A stretch of 64,000 nucleotides of DNA from Bacillota bacterium (GTDB lineage: Bacteria; Bacillota_I; Bacilli_A; Erysipelotrichales; Erysipelotrichaceae): positions 60,707 to 124,706 of the forward strand of contig JAEWFD010000042.1 of assembly GCA_023388995.1 (NCBI GenBank). Direction: 5' to 3'. The notes under the pieces are model-generated. The model was not told the origin of the DNA, did not search any database, and was given only the letters and a program-made list of their open reading frames with translations. This document shows, piece after piece, positions 31,811-41,340 of the stretch (the stretch's first letter is position 1; the number at the start of each line of letters is the position of its first letter). The translations under genes and the position numbers were made by a program.

Positions 31811-33973
31811 ATGTATCTTTGTGATATCTATGTGCAGCATCCGGTATTTGCAATCAATCAGACCTATACCTATCGCAGCATAGATGCACTGGTGAAAGGA
31901 CAGCGTGTTTTGGTACCTTTTGGAGCACAGGAAGTAGTGGGATTAGTACATGCCGTGCGCAATGCAGAAGCCGCAGAGGAGAATATCAAGGATGTTATTC
32001 GCGTCATTGATGAGCGTCCGTTGTTAAATGAGGAACTGTATGAACTAGCCTCCTGGCTGGAAACCAATACCGTTGCTCCTTACATGGCATGCATTCAGGC
32101 AATGCTTCCAACCCTCTTAAAACCAAAGAAACAAAAGCAGGAGAGCGGAAAGAAACTCAAGTATGTGCGGATCAATGCCAAAGATACGGCACCATTGACA
32201 CCCAAGCAGCTGCAGGCATATCTCTACGTCAGTGAGCAGCCTGGTCTTTTGTATGCCGACTTCCGCAAGCTGTTTGGTGTTGCCAAGAAACTGGTGGATT
32301 TAGGTTATGCGGAAGTGTATGAGAAAGAAGCAGCTGCTTCATGGGACAGCATCAGCCAAGATCAGCCAAAGCTGCTGAAAGCAGAGCAAAAGCAGGCAGT
32401 GGATGCCATCTTGCAGGCAAAATCCTTCCAGCCGTTTCTGCTCCATGGAGTAACAGGATCGGGTAAAACAGAAGTATATCTGCAATGTGCCAGCGAAGTG
32501 ATCCGGCAAGGAAAGCAGGTAATCTTGCTGGTTCCCGAAATTGCCCTGACATCGCAAATGGTAGAACGGGTAAAGCAGCGGTTCCAGAATAAAGTTGCCA
32601 TCTATCATTCGCGCTTAAATAATCAGGAGCGCTATGAACAATATCAGCTGGTGCTGACAAAGCAAGTATCCATTGCAGTGGGAACTCGTTCCGCTATTTT
32701 TTTGCCGTTTACCGACTTGGGGCTGATCATCGTGGATGAAGAACATGATAAAAGCTACAAGCAGGAAAGCAGTCCGCGTTACCATGTGAAAGATATTGCC
32801 ATGGAACGAGGCAGATATCATCAATGCCCGGTGGTTCTGGCATCAGCCACACCTTCTTTGGAAGCCTATGCCCGGGCCATGAAACAAGTTTATACCTTGC
32901 TGGAATTAAAGCAGCGCGTCAATGAAACGGTACCCGAATGTATCATTGTGGATATGCGGGAAGAACAGCGCAATCACCACTTCAAGAAAATAAGCAGGGT
33001 GCTTTATCAAGAGATGCAGCGAGCTTTGGCACGCAAGGAACAAGTCATTTTACTGATGAACCGGCGGGGGTATGCTCCGGTGCTGCGCTGCCGCCATTGC
33101 AAGGAAGTCATCCAGTGCCCGCACTGTGATGTAGCGCTATCCTATCACAAAGACAGCGAGCGCTTAAAATGTCATCTTTGCGACTATGAGCAGCCATACC
33201 ATTCGGTTTGCAACCATTGCCAGCATACGGATTTTGAATGGCTGGGATATGGCATTCAGCGGCTGGAGGAAGAGTTGCAGGAGGATTTTCCGAGTGCCCG
33301 TATTTTGCGGATGGACCGGGATACCACCAGCAAAAAGCATGCCCATGATACCATCATCAAAGCCTTTGCGAATCAGGAAGCAGATATCTTAATCGGAACG
33401 CAGATGATTGCGAAAGGACTGGACTTTGAACTGGTAACGTGCGTCGGTGTGATGAATGCAGATGTAGGGCTGTATCGCAGTGATTTTCGCGCTACGGAAG
33501 ATACCTTTCAATTGATTACGCAAGCCTGCGGCAGAAGCGGGCGTGCTGAAAAAGCAGGTAAAGTATTTATCCAATCCTTCGATGTGGAACACTATGCACT
33601 GCAGATGGCAAAGCGCAATGACTACCGTTCTTTCTTTCAAACAGAGATGAAATACCGGCATATGGGCAATTATCCGCCTTATTGCTATCTTGCCAGCATT
33701 CTGATCACGCACGAAGCGGATGAAATAGCGACAACTGGTGCCTTTGAAGTCAAAGCGCAATTGAAGCTATGGCTGGCAGATCAGGACTGCAAAGTCTATG
33801 GGCCTAGTGATCTGATTAAAACCAAGGATCTCTACCGCAAGCGCATCTTGCTGAAAAGCAAGGATGCTGCTATCTTAAAGAAAACGCTATATGATTGCAT
33901 GGTGCATTATAAGCAAAAACAACGCGTCCGGTGGCAGCTGGAAATTGATCTGCACCCAAGTACGTTAGAATAG
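31811..33973 (+). CDS. priA: Primosomal replication-restart helicase PriA
   Basis: 720 aa. N-terminal fork-binding domain (LCDIYVQHPVFAINQTYTY), helicase motifs LLHGVTGSGKTEVYLQ (Walker A, near 215), LIIVDEEHDKSYKQ (DEEH, near 310) and LLMNRRGYAPVLRCRHC, then a zinc cluster of eight cysteines (CRHC, CPHC, CHLC, CNHC) near 430-480, and QACGRSGRAEKAG (motif VI). It unwinds the lagging arm and loads DnaB at stalled forks. SD AAGGAGG precedes the ATG. Slightly short compared with Bacillus PriA. It begins the block priA-rsmB-rlmN-prpC-prkC-rsgA-rpe-thiN, without the def and fmt genes seen in Bacillus. Confidence 0.95.
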   Translation: MYLCDIYVQHPVFAINQTYTYRSIDALVKGQRVLVPFGAQEVVGLVHAVRNAEAAEENIKDVIRVIDERPLLNEELYELASWLETNTVAPYMACIQAMLPTLLKPKKQKQESGKKLKYVRINAKDTAPLTPKQLQAYLYVSEQPGLLYADFRKLFGVAKKLVDLGYAEVYEKEAAASWDSISQDQPKLLKAEQKQAVDAILQAKSFQPFLLHGVTGSGKTEVYLQCASEVIRQGKQVILLVPEIALTSQMVERVKQRFQNKVAIYHSRLNNQERYEQYQLVLTKQVSIAVGTRSAIFLPFTDLGLIIVDEEHDKSYKQESSPRYHVKDIAMERGRYHQCPVVLASATPSLEAYARAMKQVYTLLELKQRVNETVPECIIVDMREEQRNHHFKKISRVLYQEMQRALARKEQVILLMNRRGYAPVLRCRHCKEVIQCPHCDVALSYHKDSERLKCHLCDYEQPYHSVCNHCQHTDFEWLGYGIQRLEEELQEDFPSARILRMDRDTTSKKHAHDTIIKAFANQEADILIGTQMIAKGLDFELVTCVGVMNADVGLYRSDFRATEDTFQLITQACGRSGRAEKAGKVFIQSFDVEHYALQMAKRNDYRSFFQTEMKYRHMGNYPPYCYLASILITHEADEIATTGAFEVKAQLKLWLADQDCKVYGPSDLIKTKDLYRKRILLKSKDAAILKKTLYDCMVHYKQKQRVRWQLEIDLHPSTLE

Positions 33974-33980
33974 GAGTTTT

Positions 33981-35234
33981 ATGAATATTCGCAAACAAAT
34001 ATTGCAAGCATTACGAAAAATCTATCAGCAGGAAGGATATTCGCATCTGGTGCTGAAAACAGCGTTGGAGGCACCAATGCTGCAAGCAGATAAAGCGTTG
34101 ATGACGCAAGTTGTCTATGGCACAATGCAGCACTGCCGCTATGTACGCTATCTATGGCAGAAGCATGTAGAACGGCCGGTAAAAGAGGAAGCAATTCAGC
34201 TTCTGCTGGATATGAGTGTCTACCAGCTGGTTTTTCTGGATCGGATTCCGGATTATGCGGTCATCAACGAAGCTGTCGAACTGGCCAAGGAAATTGGCCA
34301 TGGCTATGCTCCTTTTGTGAATGGCGTGCTGAAGCAAGTGCAGCGTTCATCCAAAGAAGTGGAAGAGACCGATCCGCTCGCAAAGCTGGCACTGACTACG
34401 AGCCATCCGCTGTGGCTGGTGAAAATGTGGGCCAAGCATTACGGCGAAGAAGCATGCACAAAGATATGCATTGCCAATAACGAGAATCCCCGCAACTGCG
34501 CCCGTGTCAATACGCTGAAAACAACCAAGGAAGCGATCCTGCAGGAATATGCATGTGCACCAGGCAAATACAGTGAGGATGCACTGTATTTTGAAGAATC
34601 GATTGCCCAGCTTCCGGCTTTTCAAGATGGTCGCCTGGCTATTCAGGACGAAGGCAGCCAGATGGTTGCGCTGGTGGTTGATCCGAAACCGGGTGATCGT
34701 GTTTTGGATGTTTGTGCTGCACCGGGATCAAAAACGATCCATATGGCACAGCGGATGCAGAATGAAGGAAGCATCATTGCCCAGGAAATATATGAACATC
34801 GCAGTCAGCTCATTGAACAAGCCTGCGCGAACTATGGGGTATCTATCATCGAGGTGAAAACCGTGGATTCCACCATATCGCATACGCTGTATGAGCCGGA
34901 ATCGTTTACGCATGTTCTGGTCGATGCACCATGCAGCGGGTTTGGCGTACTGCGCCGCAAGCCGGATATCAAGCTGCGGGCGAAGCAAGATGAATTAGAC
35001 GGCATTTTGGCAGTGCAGCGCGCCATTTTGGACAGCAGTGCGCAGCTAGTCAAACAGGGAGGAACACTGGTCTATTCGACTTGTACCCTGAATAAAAAAG
35101 AAAATGAGCAGCAAGTCGCATGGTTTTGTAAGCAATATCCGGAGTATCAAGTGGTATACGAACAAACGTTGTTCCCTCATGAATATGATGGGGATGGTTT
35201 CTACATTGCCAAGTTATTCCGTTTAAAAAAGTAG
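33981..35234 (+). CDS. rsmB: 16S rRNA (cytosine(967)-C5)-methyltransferase RsmB
   Basis: 417 aa. N-terminal NusB-like RNA-binding domain (ILQALRKIYQQEGYSHLVLK...LLDMSVYQLVFLDRIPDYAVINEAVELAK), then a SAM methyltransferase with VLDVCAAPGSKTIHMAQ near 240, DAPCSGFGVLRRKPD near 315 and YSTCTLNKKENE near 365. The two cysteines in APCSG and STCT are the catalytic ones of m5C RNA methyltransferases. Starts 7 bases after priA with SD TAGGAG. Confidence 0.95.
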   Translation: MNIRKQILQALRKIYQQEGYSHLVLKTALEAPMLQADKALMTQVVYGTMQHCRYVRYLWQKHVERPVKEEAIQLLLDMSVYQLVFLDRIPDYAVINEAVELAKEIGHGYAPFVNGVLKQVQRSSKEVEETDPLAKLALTTSHPLWLVKMWAKHYGEEACTKICIANNENPRNCARVNTLKTTKEAILQEYACAPGKYSEDALYFEESIAQLPAFQDGRLAIQDEGSQMVALVVDPKPGDRVLDVCAAPGSKTIHMAQRMQNEGSIIAQEIYEHRSQLIEQACANYGVSIIEVKTVDSTISHTLYEPESFTHVLVDAPCSGFGVLRRKPDIKLRAKQDELDGILAVQRAILDSSAQLVKQGGTLVYSTCTLNKKENEQQVAWFCKQYPEYQVVYEQTLFPHEYDGDGFYIAKLFRLKK

Positions 35235-35268
35235 TAAAATTATGATAAAATGAGTAATGGGTGAAGAT

Positions 35269-36315
35269 ATGCAAACAATTTATGATTTCCCAATGAAAAA
35301 ATTGGAATTGGTATTTGAAGGACTGGGCGAGAAGAAATTCCGGGCAAAGCAAGTCTATGAATGGCTGTATCGCAAGCGCGTCCTTTCTTTTGATGCCATG
35401 AGTGATATAAAACAGGACTTGCAGAAGAAGCTGGCGAATACGTATTGTATTGACCCGCTGACGTTGGTAGACAAGCAGGTTTCCCAAGATGGAACCATTA
35501 AGTTTTTGTTTGCCTTGCAAGATGGAGCTTTGATTGAAACTGTAATGATGGTTTATGCTTTCGGAAAATCGGTGTGCGTAACCAGTCAGGTAGGCTGTAA
35601 TATGGGATGTACGTTTTGTGCCAGCGGCTTGCTGAAGAAAAACCGCAATCTGACAGCGGGAGAAATGACAGCTCAGGTCATGTACATTCAAAAGATGCTG
35701 GATGAAACAAATGAGCGGGTAGCGAATGTGGTTATCATGGGAACGGGAGAACCGTTCGACAACTATGACAATGTAATGGACTTTTTGGCTACTGTCAACC
35801 ATGATCTGGGACTTGCGATCGGAGCACGCCACTTGACCGTAAGCACCTGCGGGATCGTTCCGAAAATCCGGGAATTTGGAAAGGCCAATGATCAATATAA
35901 CTTGGCGATTTCGCTGCATGCACCAAATAATGCACTGCGCAGTGAACTAATGCCAATCAATCAAGCATATCCATTAGAAGAGCTGATGGATGCTCTGAAC
36001 GAATATTGCTCGTACAGCAACCGCCGGATAACTTTTGAATATATTTTATTGAAAAACAAAAATGACTCAAAACAACATGCCAATGAACTGGCGGATTTGA
36101 TCCGCGGATTGAATGCCTATGTGAATTTGATTCCCTACAATGTGGTGGATGAAAAAGGCTATCGCAGCGTGGATCGGCAAAGTGCAATGGTATTCTATGA
36201 TTATCTGATGAAACGCGGAATTCGGGCAACGCTTCGCAAAGAGCACGGCAGTGACATTGATGCTGCCTGCGGGCAACTTCGGGCTAAACGAGCCAAGGAG
36301 GGAAAGCATGATTGA
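35269..36315 (+). CDS. rlmN: Dual-specificity 23S rRNA/tRNA adenine-C2 methyltransferase RlmN
   Basis: 348 aa, radical SAM enzyme. Contains GEKKFRAKQVYEWLYRK, the CxxxCxxC cluster motif GCNMGCTFCASG (near 115), MGTGEPFDN, SLHAPNN, and the C-terminal LRKEHGSDIDAACGQL with the methyl-accepting Cys. It methylates A2503 of 23S rRNA and A37 of some tRNAs. ATG 35269 (SD GGGTGA) is preferred over ATG 35257, which has no SD. Overlaps prpC by 8 bases. Confidence 0.95.
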   Translation: MQTIYDFPMKKLELVFEGLGEKKFRAKQVYEWLYRKRVLSFDAMSDIKQDLQKKLANTYCIDPLTLVDKQVSQDGTIKFLFALQDGALIETVMMVYAFGKSVCVTSQVGCNMGCTFCASGLLKKNRNLTAGEMTAQVMYIQKMLDETNERVANVVIMGTGEPFDNYDNVMDFLATVNHDLGLAIGARHLTVSTCGIVPKIREFGKANDQYNLAISLHAPNNALRSELMPINQAYPLEELMDALNEYCSYSNRRITFEYILLKNKNDSKQHANELADLIRGLNAYVNLIPYNVVDEKGYRSVDRQSAMVFYDYLMKRGIRATLRKEHGSDIDAACGQLRAKRAKEGKHD

Positions 36316-37063
36316 TGCATACGGAATCAGTGATGTTGGATTGGTACGAAGTGTCAACCAAGATCGCTTTGCGATCACAAGCAAGAAAAAAGCAAAAACG
36401 CAAGCAGATCTGTTTGCGCTTGTTTGTGATGGCATCGGCGGTGCCAAAGCGGGCGAAGTAGCAAGCGAACAGACCATTCAATATTTGAAAAAGGCCTTTG
36501 AAGCAAGCGGTGAGTTTCATACATCTCATGAACTGGAAGGATGGATGTACCAGCAGATTCGCAGCGTGAATGACCGCGTCTTTGCCATGGCCCTTACAGA
36601 TGACAAATACACGGGTATGGGAACCACGCTGGTTGCCTGCATGATACATGATCAAATGTGCCGGATTGCCCATGTAGGCGACAGCCGGGCATACTATTTG
36701 CATCAAGATGAGTTTACTTGCTTAACGCAAGACCATACGTATATGAATGAACTGCTGCGGCAAGGGGATGTGAGTATGGAAGAAGCACATCACCATCCCA
36801 AACGGAATTATTTAACCAATGCCATCGGTGTATTCAACCAGATTCGCATTGATATGATTGCCTTGGATGAAGGATTTGATTGTATTTTACTATGCAGCGA
36901 TGGCTTGCATTCCATGGTTTCCGAAAGCAAGCTGCAAGTAATCTTGCGGCAGCCGTGGAGTGCCAAAGAAAAATGCGAGTTGCTGGTTCAGGCAGCCAAC
37001 CAATTTGGCGGGATTGATAATATCACAGTTGTGATCCTACAAAAGGAGGAGATCGGACAATGA
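36308..37063 (+). CDS. prpC: PP2C-type protein phosphatase PrpC
   Basis: 251 aa. PP2C motifs: SDVGLVRSVNQDRF at the start, FALVCDGIGGAKAGEVAS, GMGTTLVACM, RIAHVGDSRAYYL, LTQDHTY, LLCSDGLHSMV, and GIDNITVVIL near the end. The metal-binding aspartates (VCDGIGG, GDSR, CSDGL, GIDN) are all present. It dephosphorylates PrkC and its targets. ATG 36308 follows AAGGAGGG. Last four bases overlap prkC (ATGA), the classic coupled phosphatase-kinase pair. Confidence 0.96.
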   Translation: MIDAYGISDVGLVRSVNQDRFAITSKKKAKTQADLFALVCDGIGGAKAGEVASEQTIQYLKKAFEASGEFHTSHELEGWMYQQIRSVNDRVFAMALTDDKYTGMGTTLVACMIHDQMCRIAHVGDSRAYYLHQDEFTCLTQDHTYMNELLRQGDVSMEEAHHHPKRNYLTNAIGVFNQIRIDMIALDEGFDCILLCSDGLHSMVSESKLQVILRQPWSAKEKCELLVQAANQFGGIDNITVVILQKEEIGQ

Positions 37064-38733
37064 ATTCCTTAATTGCCAATCGTTACAGCCTGCTCCATAA
37101 ACTGGGAGAAGGCGGGATGGCCGATGTATATCTGGCAATCGATACCATTTTAAATCGTGAAGTAGCTGTCAAAGTATTGCGTGGTGATCTGGCGACAGAT
37201 CCGGTAGCTGTGCTGCGTTTTAAAAGAGAAGCAAATGCTGCATTGGCATTGAATCATCCCAATATTGTGGAAATATATGATGTAGGAGAAGAAGAAGGAA
37301 AACACTACATCGTCATGGAATATATCAAGGGGAAGACGCTGAAGCAGCTGATTGCCCAACGTGGAGCACTGGACAAGGATGAAGCAGTGTATATTATGAA
37401 ACAGCTACTGTCAGCCATGGTGCATGCCCATAAAAACAATGTCGTGCATCGCGATATCAAGCCGCAGAATATTCTGATCAAAGATGACGGGACAATCAAG
37501 CTTTCTGACTTTGGCATAGCCCTAGCCCAAAATACTGCGCAGGCACAGTTGACGCAAGCAGATGCGGTGCTGGGATCTGTGCATTATCTGGCGCCGGAAA
37601 TTGCCCGCGGAGAACAGGCAACCGAACAGAGTGATATTTATTCCTTAGGGATTGTGTTCTATGAATTGCTGTGCGGGGATGTACCGTATCGCGGAGAAGC
37701 TCCGGTGCAAGTAGCAATGAAACATATGCGGGAAGAGATTCCTTCGATTCGTTCGTTTAATCCAACGTTGCCTCAAGCGCTTGAAAATGTGGTGATCAAA
37801 GCGACAGCGAAGAATAAATTGAATCGTTATAAAACAGTCCATGCCATGAGCAAGGATACGGAAACCTGCTTAGATCCGAAACGGGAACAAGAAGAAAAAC
37901 TGGTGTTTGAACCGGAAGAAGCGCTGCATGACAAAACTATCATCTTGACGACGGCAAATGGCAATGCACCGGTTACCAAGAAAAATCGGGTCAGCTTATC
38001 TTTTGAACGGCTTCTGGGATTATCGGTCTTGTTGTTTTCGGTGATTGCGATCGGGGCAATTGTTTTCTTAACTGGAAATACAATCTTTCGCCAAACAGAG
38101 CAAGTCACGATTCCCAATGTCATAGGATATGATTTGGAAAGCGCCATTGCGAAATTGGAAGAATTGAAGCTGCAGGTAAAACCGGTCCACCGCTACGAGT
38201 TATCCGATGTTTATGAACGAGGAAAAGTAGTTGGTGTTGTGGAAGGAATTGACAATGTCGTCAAACCAGGATCATCCGTACAGTTGATTGTTTCCGAGGG
38301 GAAATATTTCGTTGTCGGCAATTACGTGGGCATGTTTATTGATGATGCAGAAGCATTGATCAAAGCAGCAGATACTAATATCAGAGTAAAAATAAATACG
38401 GAAGAAACGAGAGATTATACAGCAGGAACAATTATCCGCCAAGAAGGAAAAAAAGAAGGCGATAAAGTCAATCCATCCATTTATACGGAAATACTATTTA
38501 CAGTAGCTCAGGCACCGCGCTTAACAATGGTGGATGTAATTGGCTGGGATGCTGCGGAGGCAAAAGTAATGTTGGAATCACTGGGATTTAAGGCGGAAAT
38601 AACTCTGCTGGATCGGAGTACCTTAACAGAAGAAGAATTGGCAGAGATAGAAGAAGGAAAAGTTGTAGATCAGAATCCAAAGAAAGATACGCTTTGGAGT
38701 ATTGAAGATCAGGTCGACTTGTTTTGTTACTGA
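37060..38733 (+). CDS. prkC: PASTA-domain Ser/Thr kinase PrkC (Stk1)
   Basis: 557 aa. Kinase domain (10-270): glycine loop LGEGGMADVYLA, Lys in AVKVLRG, catalytic HRDIKPQN near 130, DFG near 150, activation segment with SVHYLAPEIARGE. A membrane segment near 310-335 (LLGLSVLLFSVIAIGAIVFL) is followed by three PASTA repeats starting VTIPNVIGYDLESAIAKL, FVVGNYVGMFIDDAEAL and LTMVDVIGWDAAEAKVML. PASTA domains sense peptidoglycan fragments or lipid II; the kinase controls envelope growth and spore germination. The gene stop overlaps rsgA (TGATG). Confidence 0.97.
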   Translation: MNSLIANRYSLLHKLGEGGMADVYLAIDTILNREVAVKVLRGDLATDPVAVLRFKREANAALALNHPNIVEIYDVGEEEGKHYIVMEYIKGKTLKQLIAQRGALDKDEAVYIMKQLLSAMVHAHKNNVVHRDIKPQNILIKDDGTIKLSDFGIALAQNTAQAQLTQADAVLGSVHYLAPEIARGEQATEQSDIYSLGIVFYELLCGDVPYRGEAPVQVAMKHMREEIPSIRSFNPTLPQALENVVIKATAKNKLNRYKTVHAMSKDTETCLDPKREQEEKLVFEPEEALHDKTIILTTANGNAPVTKKNRVSLSFERLLGLSVLLFSVIAIGAIVFLTGNTIFRQTEQVTIPNVIGYDLESAIAKLEELKLQVKPVHRYELSDVYERGKVVGVVEGIDNVVKPGSSVQLIVSEGKYFVVGNYVGMFIDDAEALIKAADTNIRVKINTEETRDYTAGTIIRQEGKKEGDKVNPSIYTEILFTVAQAPRLTMVDVIGWDAAEAKVMLESLGFKAEITLLDRSTLTEEELAEIEEGKVVDQNPKKDTLWSIEDQVDLFCY

Positions 38734-39590
38734 TGCAGGGGCGGATTCACTGCATTATCTCCAACCGCTATACCGTGCGGCTGGATGACGGAAGAGAAGT
38801 AGTTTGTGTTGCGATGGGAAAACTGCGGCTGGGACAATCGCCGATTGTCGGCGATATTGTCGAAGTCTGCCAATATGATGACCAGCATGGCATTGAATCC
38901 ATGGCACCGCGTCGCAACATGCTGATTCGTCCGCTGATTGCGAACGTAGATCAGGCATTGATTGTCATGTCGGCAGCAAATCCCGAGTTCTCAACAACAC
39001 TGGTCGATCGCTTGATTTTTCTGATTGCGCATCAGAACATTGAGCCGGTTTTATGCATCACCAAAACCGATCTGGCTGATCCTGTTCAGCTGCAGGGCTG
39101 GGTTGATGAATATAAAAAGAGTGGATACCGGGTCATTGAAAGTACCAAAAAGCATAAAAACGGGGAATTGGAAGAGTTGTTTGCCAATAAAATAACGGTC
39201 TTAACCGGGCAGAGCGGAGTTGGCAAGTCCAGCTTATTGAATTTGATGGATGCGTCCTTTGAAATTAAGACGCAGGAAATTTCCAAAGCACTTGGACGAG
39301 GGAAGCACACGACCAGGCATGTGGAATTGATGCCGGTCAAGGGTGGCTGGGTAGCAGATACCCCGGGCTTTTCTTCCTTGGATTTCTCCCAGATCACGAA
39401 AGCAGAATTAGAGACCAGTGTGCCTGATTTTAAAGAATGGCGCAGCAAATGCAAGTTTACCGATTGCCTGCATGACAAAGAACCGCATTGTGCGGTCAAG
39501 CAAGGGGTAGCAGATACTGTTATCTCGGCTGTCCGCTATGAGCATTACATGGAATGCTTGGCATTGTGCAAGGGAAAGGATGTATATTAA
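38733..39590 (+). CDS. rsgA: Ribosome small-subunit GTPase RsgA
   Basis: 285 aa. OB-fold (RIHCIISNRYTVRLDDG), then circularly permuted GTPase motifs: TKTDL (G4, near 110), TGQSGVGKSSLLN (G1, near 160), DTPGFSSLD (G3), and the zinc motif CKFTDCLHDKEPHC near 245-258. It matures the 30S subunit. Start ATG 38733 overlaps the prkC stop; upstream TTG 38724 is the alternative. Its stop overlaps rpe (TAATG). Confidence 0.95.
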   Translation: MQGRIHCIISNRYTVRLDDGREVVCVAMGKLRLGQSPIVGDIVEVCQYDDQHGIESMAPRRNMLIRPLIANVDQALIVMSAANPEFSTTLVDRLIFLIAHQNIEPVLCITKTDLADPVQLQGWVDEYKKSGYRVIESTKKHKNGELEELFANKITVLTGQSGVGKSSLLNLMDASFEIKTQEISKALGRGKHTTRHVELMPVKGGWVADTPGFSSLDFSQITKAELETSVPDFKEWRSKCKFTDCLHDKEPHCAVKQGVADTVISAVRYEHYMECLALCKGKDVY

Positions 39591-40252
39591 TGAAACAACT
39601 AATTGTAGCACCTTCCGTATTATCTTTGGATTATACGGATACCAAGGGACAAATTGCAGCATTGAATGAATCGAAAGCGCAGTGGCTGCACTTTGATGTC
39701 ATGGATGGTCATTTCGTCAATAATCTGACGTTCGGCCCGGATATCATGAAAGCATTCAAACGCAGCAGCAGGCTGTTTTTGGATGTGCACATCATGGTGG
39801 ATGATCCAAAGAAAGTAGCCCCGATGTTTTTAACGGCAGGAGCAGACAGCATTGTGTTCCATGCAGAAGCACTTCCTGATGTAGAAGATCAAAAGAAACT
39901 GATTGCGGCGATTCATGAAGCGGGTGCCAAGGCGGGCATTTCGATTAAACCGGCAACAGGTGTCGAGGTTTTGCAGGAGGTATTGCCGCTGTTAGATATT
40001 GTTTTGATTATGAGTGTAAACCCCGGCTTTGGCGGTCAGGCTTTCATGGAGGAAAGCTTGGACAAGATCAGCTATTTACGCAAGGCAATTGATGAGAACC
40101 ACTATCCGGCTGTTATCCAAGTGGATGGCGGCATCAACAAAGAGACCGCTAAACGTTGCTTAGATGCAGGTGTCGATGTTGTGGTAGCGGGAAGTTATGT
40201 CTTCAAAGGCGATATCGTTGCCAATGTGGCTTCTTTATGGGCACTAAAATAA
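39590..40252 (+). CDS. rpe: Ribulose-phosphate 3-epimerase
   Basis: 220 aa, TIM barrel. IVAPSVLSLDY, WLHFDVMDGHFVNNLTFGPDIM (metal His and Asp), LDVHIMVDDP, IMSVNPGFGGQAFM near 140 and QVDGGI near 175 are all Rpe signatures. It interconverts ribulose-5-P and xylulose-5-P. The start overlaps the rsgA stop codon (TAATG). Followed by thiN, whose start overlaps its end. Confidence 0.96.
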   Translation: MKQLIVAPSVLSLDYTDTKGQIAALNESKAQWLHFDVMDGHFVNNLTFGPDIMKAFKRSSRLFLDVHIMVDDPKKVAPMFLTAGADSIVFHAEALPDVEDQKKLIAAIHEAGAKAGISIKPATGVEVLQEVLPLLDIVLIMSVNPGFGGQAFMEESLDKISYLRKAIDENHYPAVIQVDGGINKETAKRCLDAGVDVVVAGSYVFKGDIVANVASLWALK

Positions 40253-40851
40253 CATTAGTTGCCAAGATGGCAAAAAAACTGCCGGAGGAAGGTCCGTTTA
40301 TCGGCGTGGATTACGGCGCTTATCTGGTTGCCAAGCAAAACAAGCAGATGGTGCTGGCAATCGGCGACTTTGACTCGGTCAATGTTGAGCAGTTGCAGAC
40401 GATCCGCCAGCATAGCGATGAAGTTATTGTTCTGCCGCGCGAGAAGGATGAGTCGGATACGGAGAGTGCGATTGCATGGGCCCGGGAACATGGTTATGAA
40501 GAAATTGAGTTATGGGGGGCGATGCATGGCCGTGCCGATCACTTCTTGTCAAATATCCTGTTGCTGTACTACCAAAACCATAATCTGATTCTTGCGGATG
40601 AAAATAATAGACTGCAGATTTTAGAAGCTGGTGTTCATGCAATCAGCAAGCAAGGCTTTACGTATCTGTCAATGATCGTGCTGGAAGCTGCCAACGTGTC
40701 AATTGAAGGTGTTAAGTATCCGCTCTACCAAAGACGGATTGTTCCCGAATCAACACTGACAATCTCCAATGAGATTGTGGAAGACTATGCTACCATTACG
40801 ATTTACCAGGGAAAAGTAATTCTGATTCAATCCAGAGATGCAACCCAGTAA
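40237..40851 (+). CDS. thiN: Thiamine pyrophosphokinase
   Basis: 204 aa. FIGVDYGAYLVAKQNKQMVLAIGDFDSV near 20-45, EKDESDTESAIAWAREHGYEEIELWGAMHGRADHFLSNI near 68-105, and a C-terminal all-beta domain with YPLYQRRIVPESTLTISNE. It transfers pyrophosphate from ATP to thiamine. The start is uncertain: ATG 40237 overlaps rpe and gives the usual N-terminal strand (KITLVAKM); ATG 40267 is shorter. No strong SD. A terminator shared with rpmB follows. Confidence 0.9.
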   Translation: MGTKITLVAKMAKKLPEEGPFIGVDYGAYLVAKQNKQMVLAIGDFDSVNVEQLQTIRQHSDEVIVLPREKDESDTESAIAWAREHGYEEIELWGAMHGRADHFLSNILLLYYQNHNLILADENNRLQILEAGVHAISKQGFTYLSMIVLEAANVSIEGVKYPLYQRRIVPESTLTISNEIVEDYATITIYQGKVILIQSRDATQ

Positions 40852-40854
40852 ACA

Positions 40855-40898
40855 AAAAAAAGATCGCTGTCGGCATACACCAAGCAACGATCTTTTTA
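40855..40898. terminator. Bidirectional terminator between thiN and rpmB
   Basis: AAAAAGATCG (40857-40866) pairs with CGATCTTTTT (40888-40897), with a 21-base loop. Confidence 0.8.
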
Positions 40899-40916
40899 TT
40901 TACAGTTAGTTTGATA

Positions 40917-41105
40917 CTAAGCTTTAGAAGCTTTCAAAGTTTTTAATGCACGAGCGGATATACGCACCTTTTGTGGTTTGCCGTCGATGATCACTTTAAC
41001 TGTTTGCAGATTCACATTCCATTTTCTGCGTGTAGCACGTAGGGAGTGGGATCTATTGTTTCCTGATAAAGCTCTCTTTCCTGTAATTTGACATACTCTT
41101 GACAT
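40917..41105 (-). CDS. rpmB: 50S ribosomal protein L28
   Basis: 62 aa, standard length. MSRVCQITGKRALSGNNRSHS, TRRKWNVNLQTV and VRISARALKTLK are L28 motifs. SD AAAGGAGGT is 8 bases from the ATG (41105). Located on the strand opposite thiN, as in B. subtilis, but spoVM, which lies between them there, is not found here. The 235 bases upstream (41106-41340), shared with ftsA, must hold promoters for both. Confidence 0.97.
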   Translation of the reverse strand: MSRVCQITGKRALSGNNRSHSLRATRRKWNVNLQTVKVIIDGKPQKVRISARALKTLKASKA

Positions 41106-41340
41106 CAGCGTACCTCCTTTCGTCAGCAATATCGCTTGACTATAATATCATTAACGGATTGAAAAAGCAATAGCGAGTTCGTAAAAAAAAGTAAGAAAAA
41201 TCAAAGAAATTGATTGCTATTCTAAGAGTATCGCTAAATTGGCGATGAATTGCAAACATAAGTTGAAAAACTAATCTTTTGATATTTATCTATTTTCCTA
41301 TTTATGATATGATAACAAAGAATTATAGGAGGCGATTTTT

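Noticed and set aside
40855..40916. spoVM between thiN and rpmB, as in Bacillus
   Set aside because: Only a terminator is present; no 26-codon frame with a start and SD.
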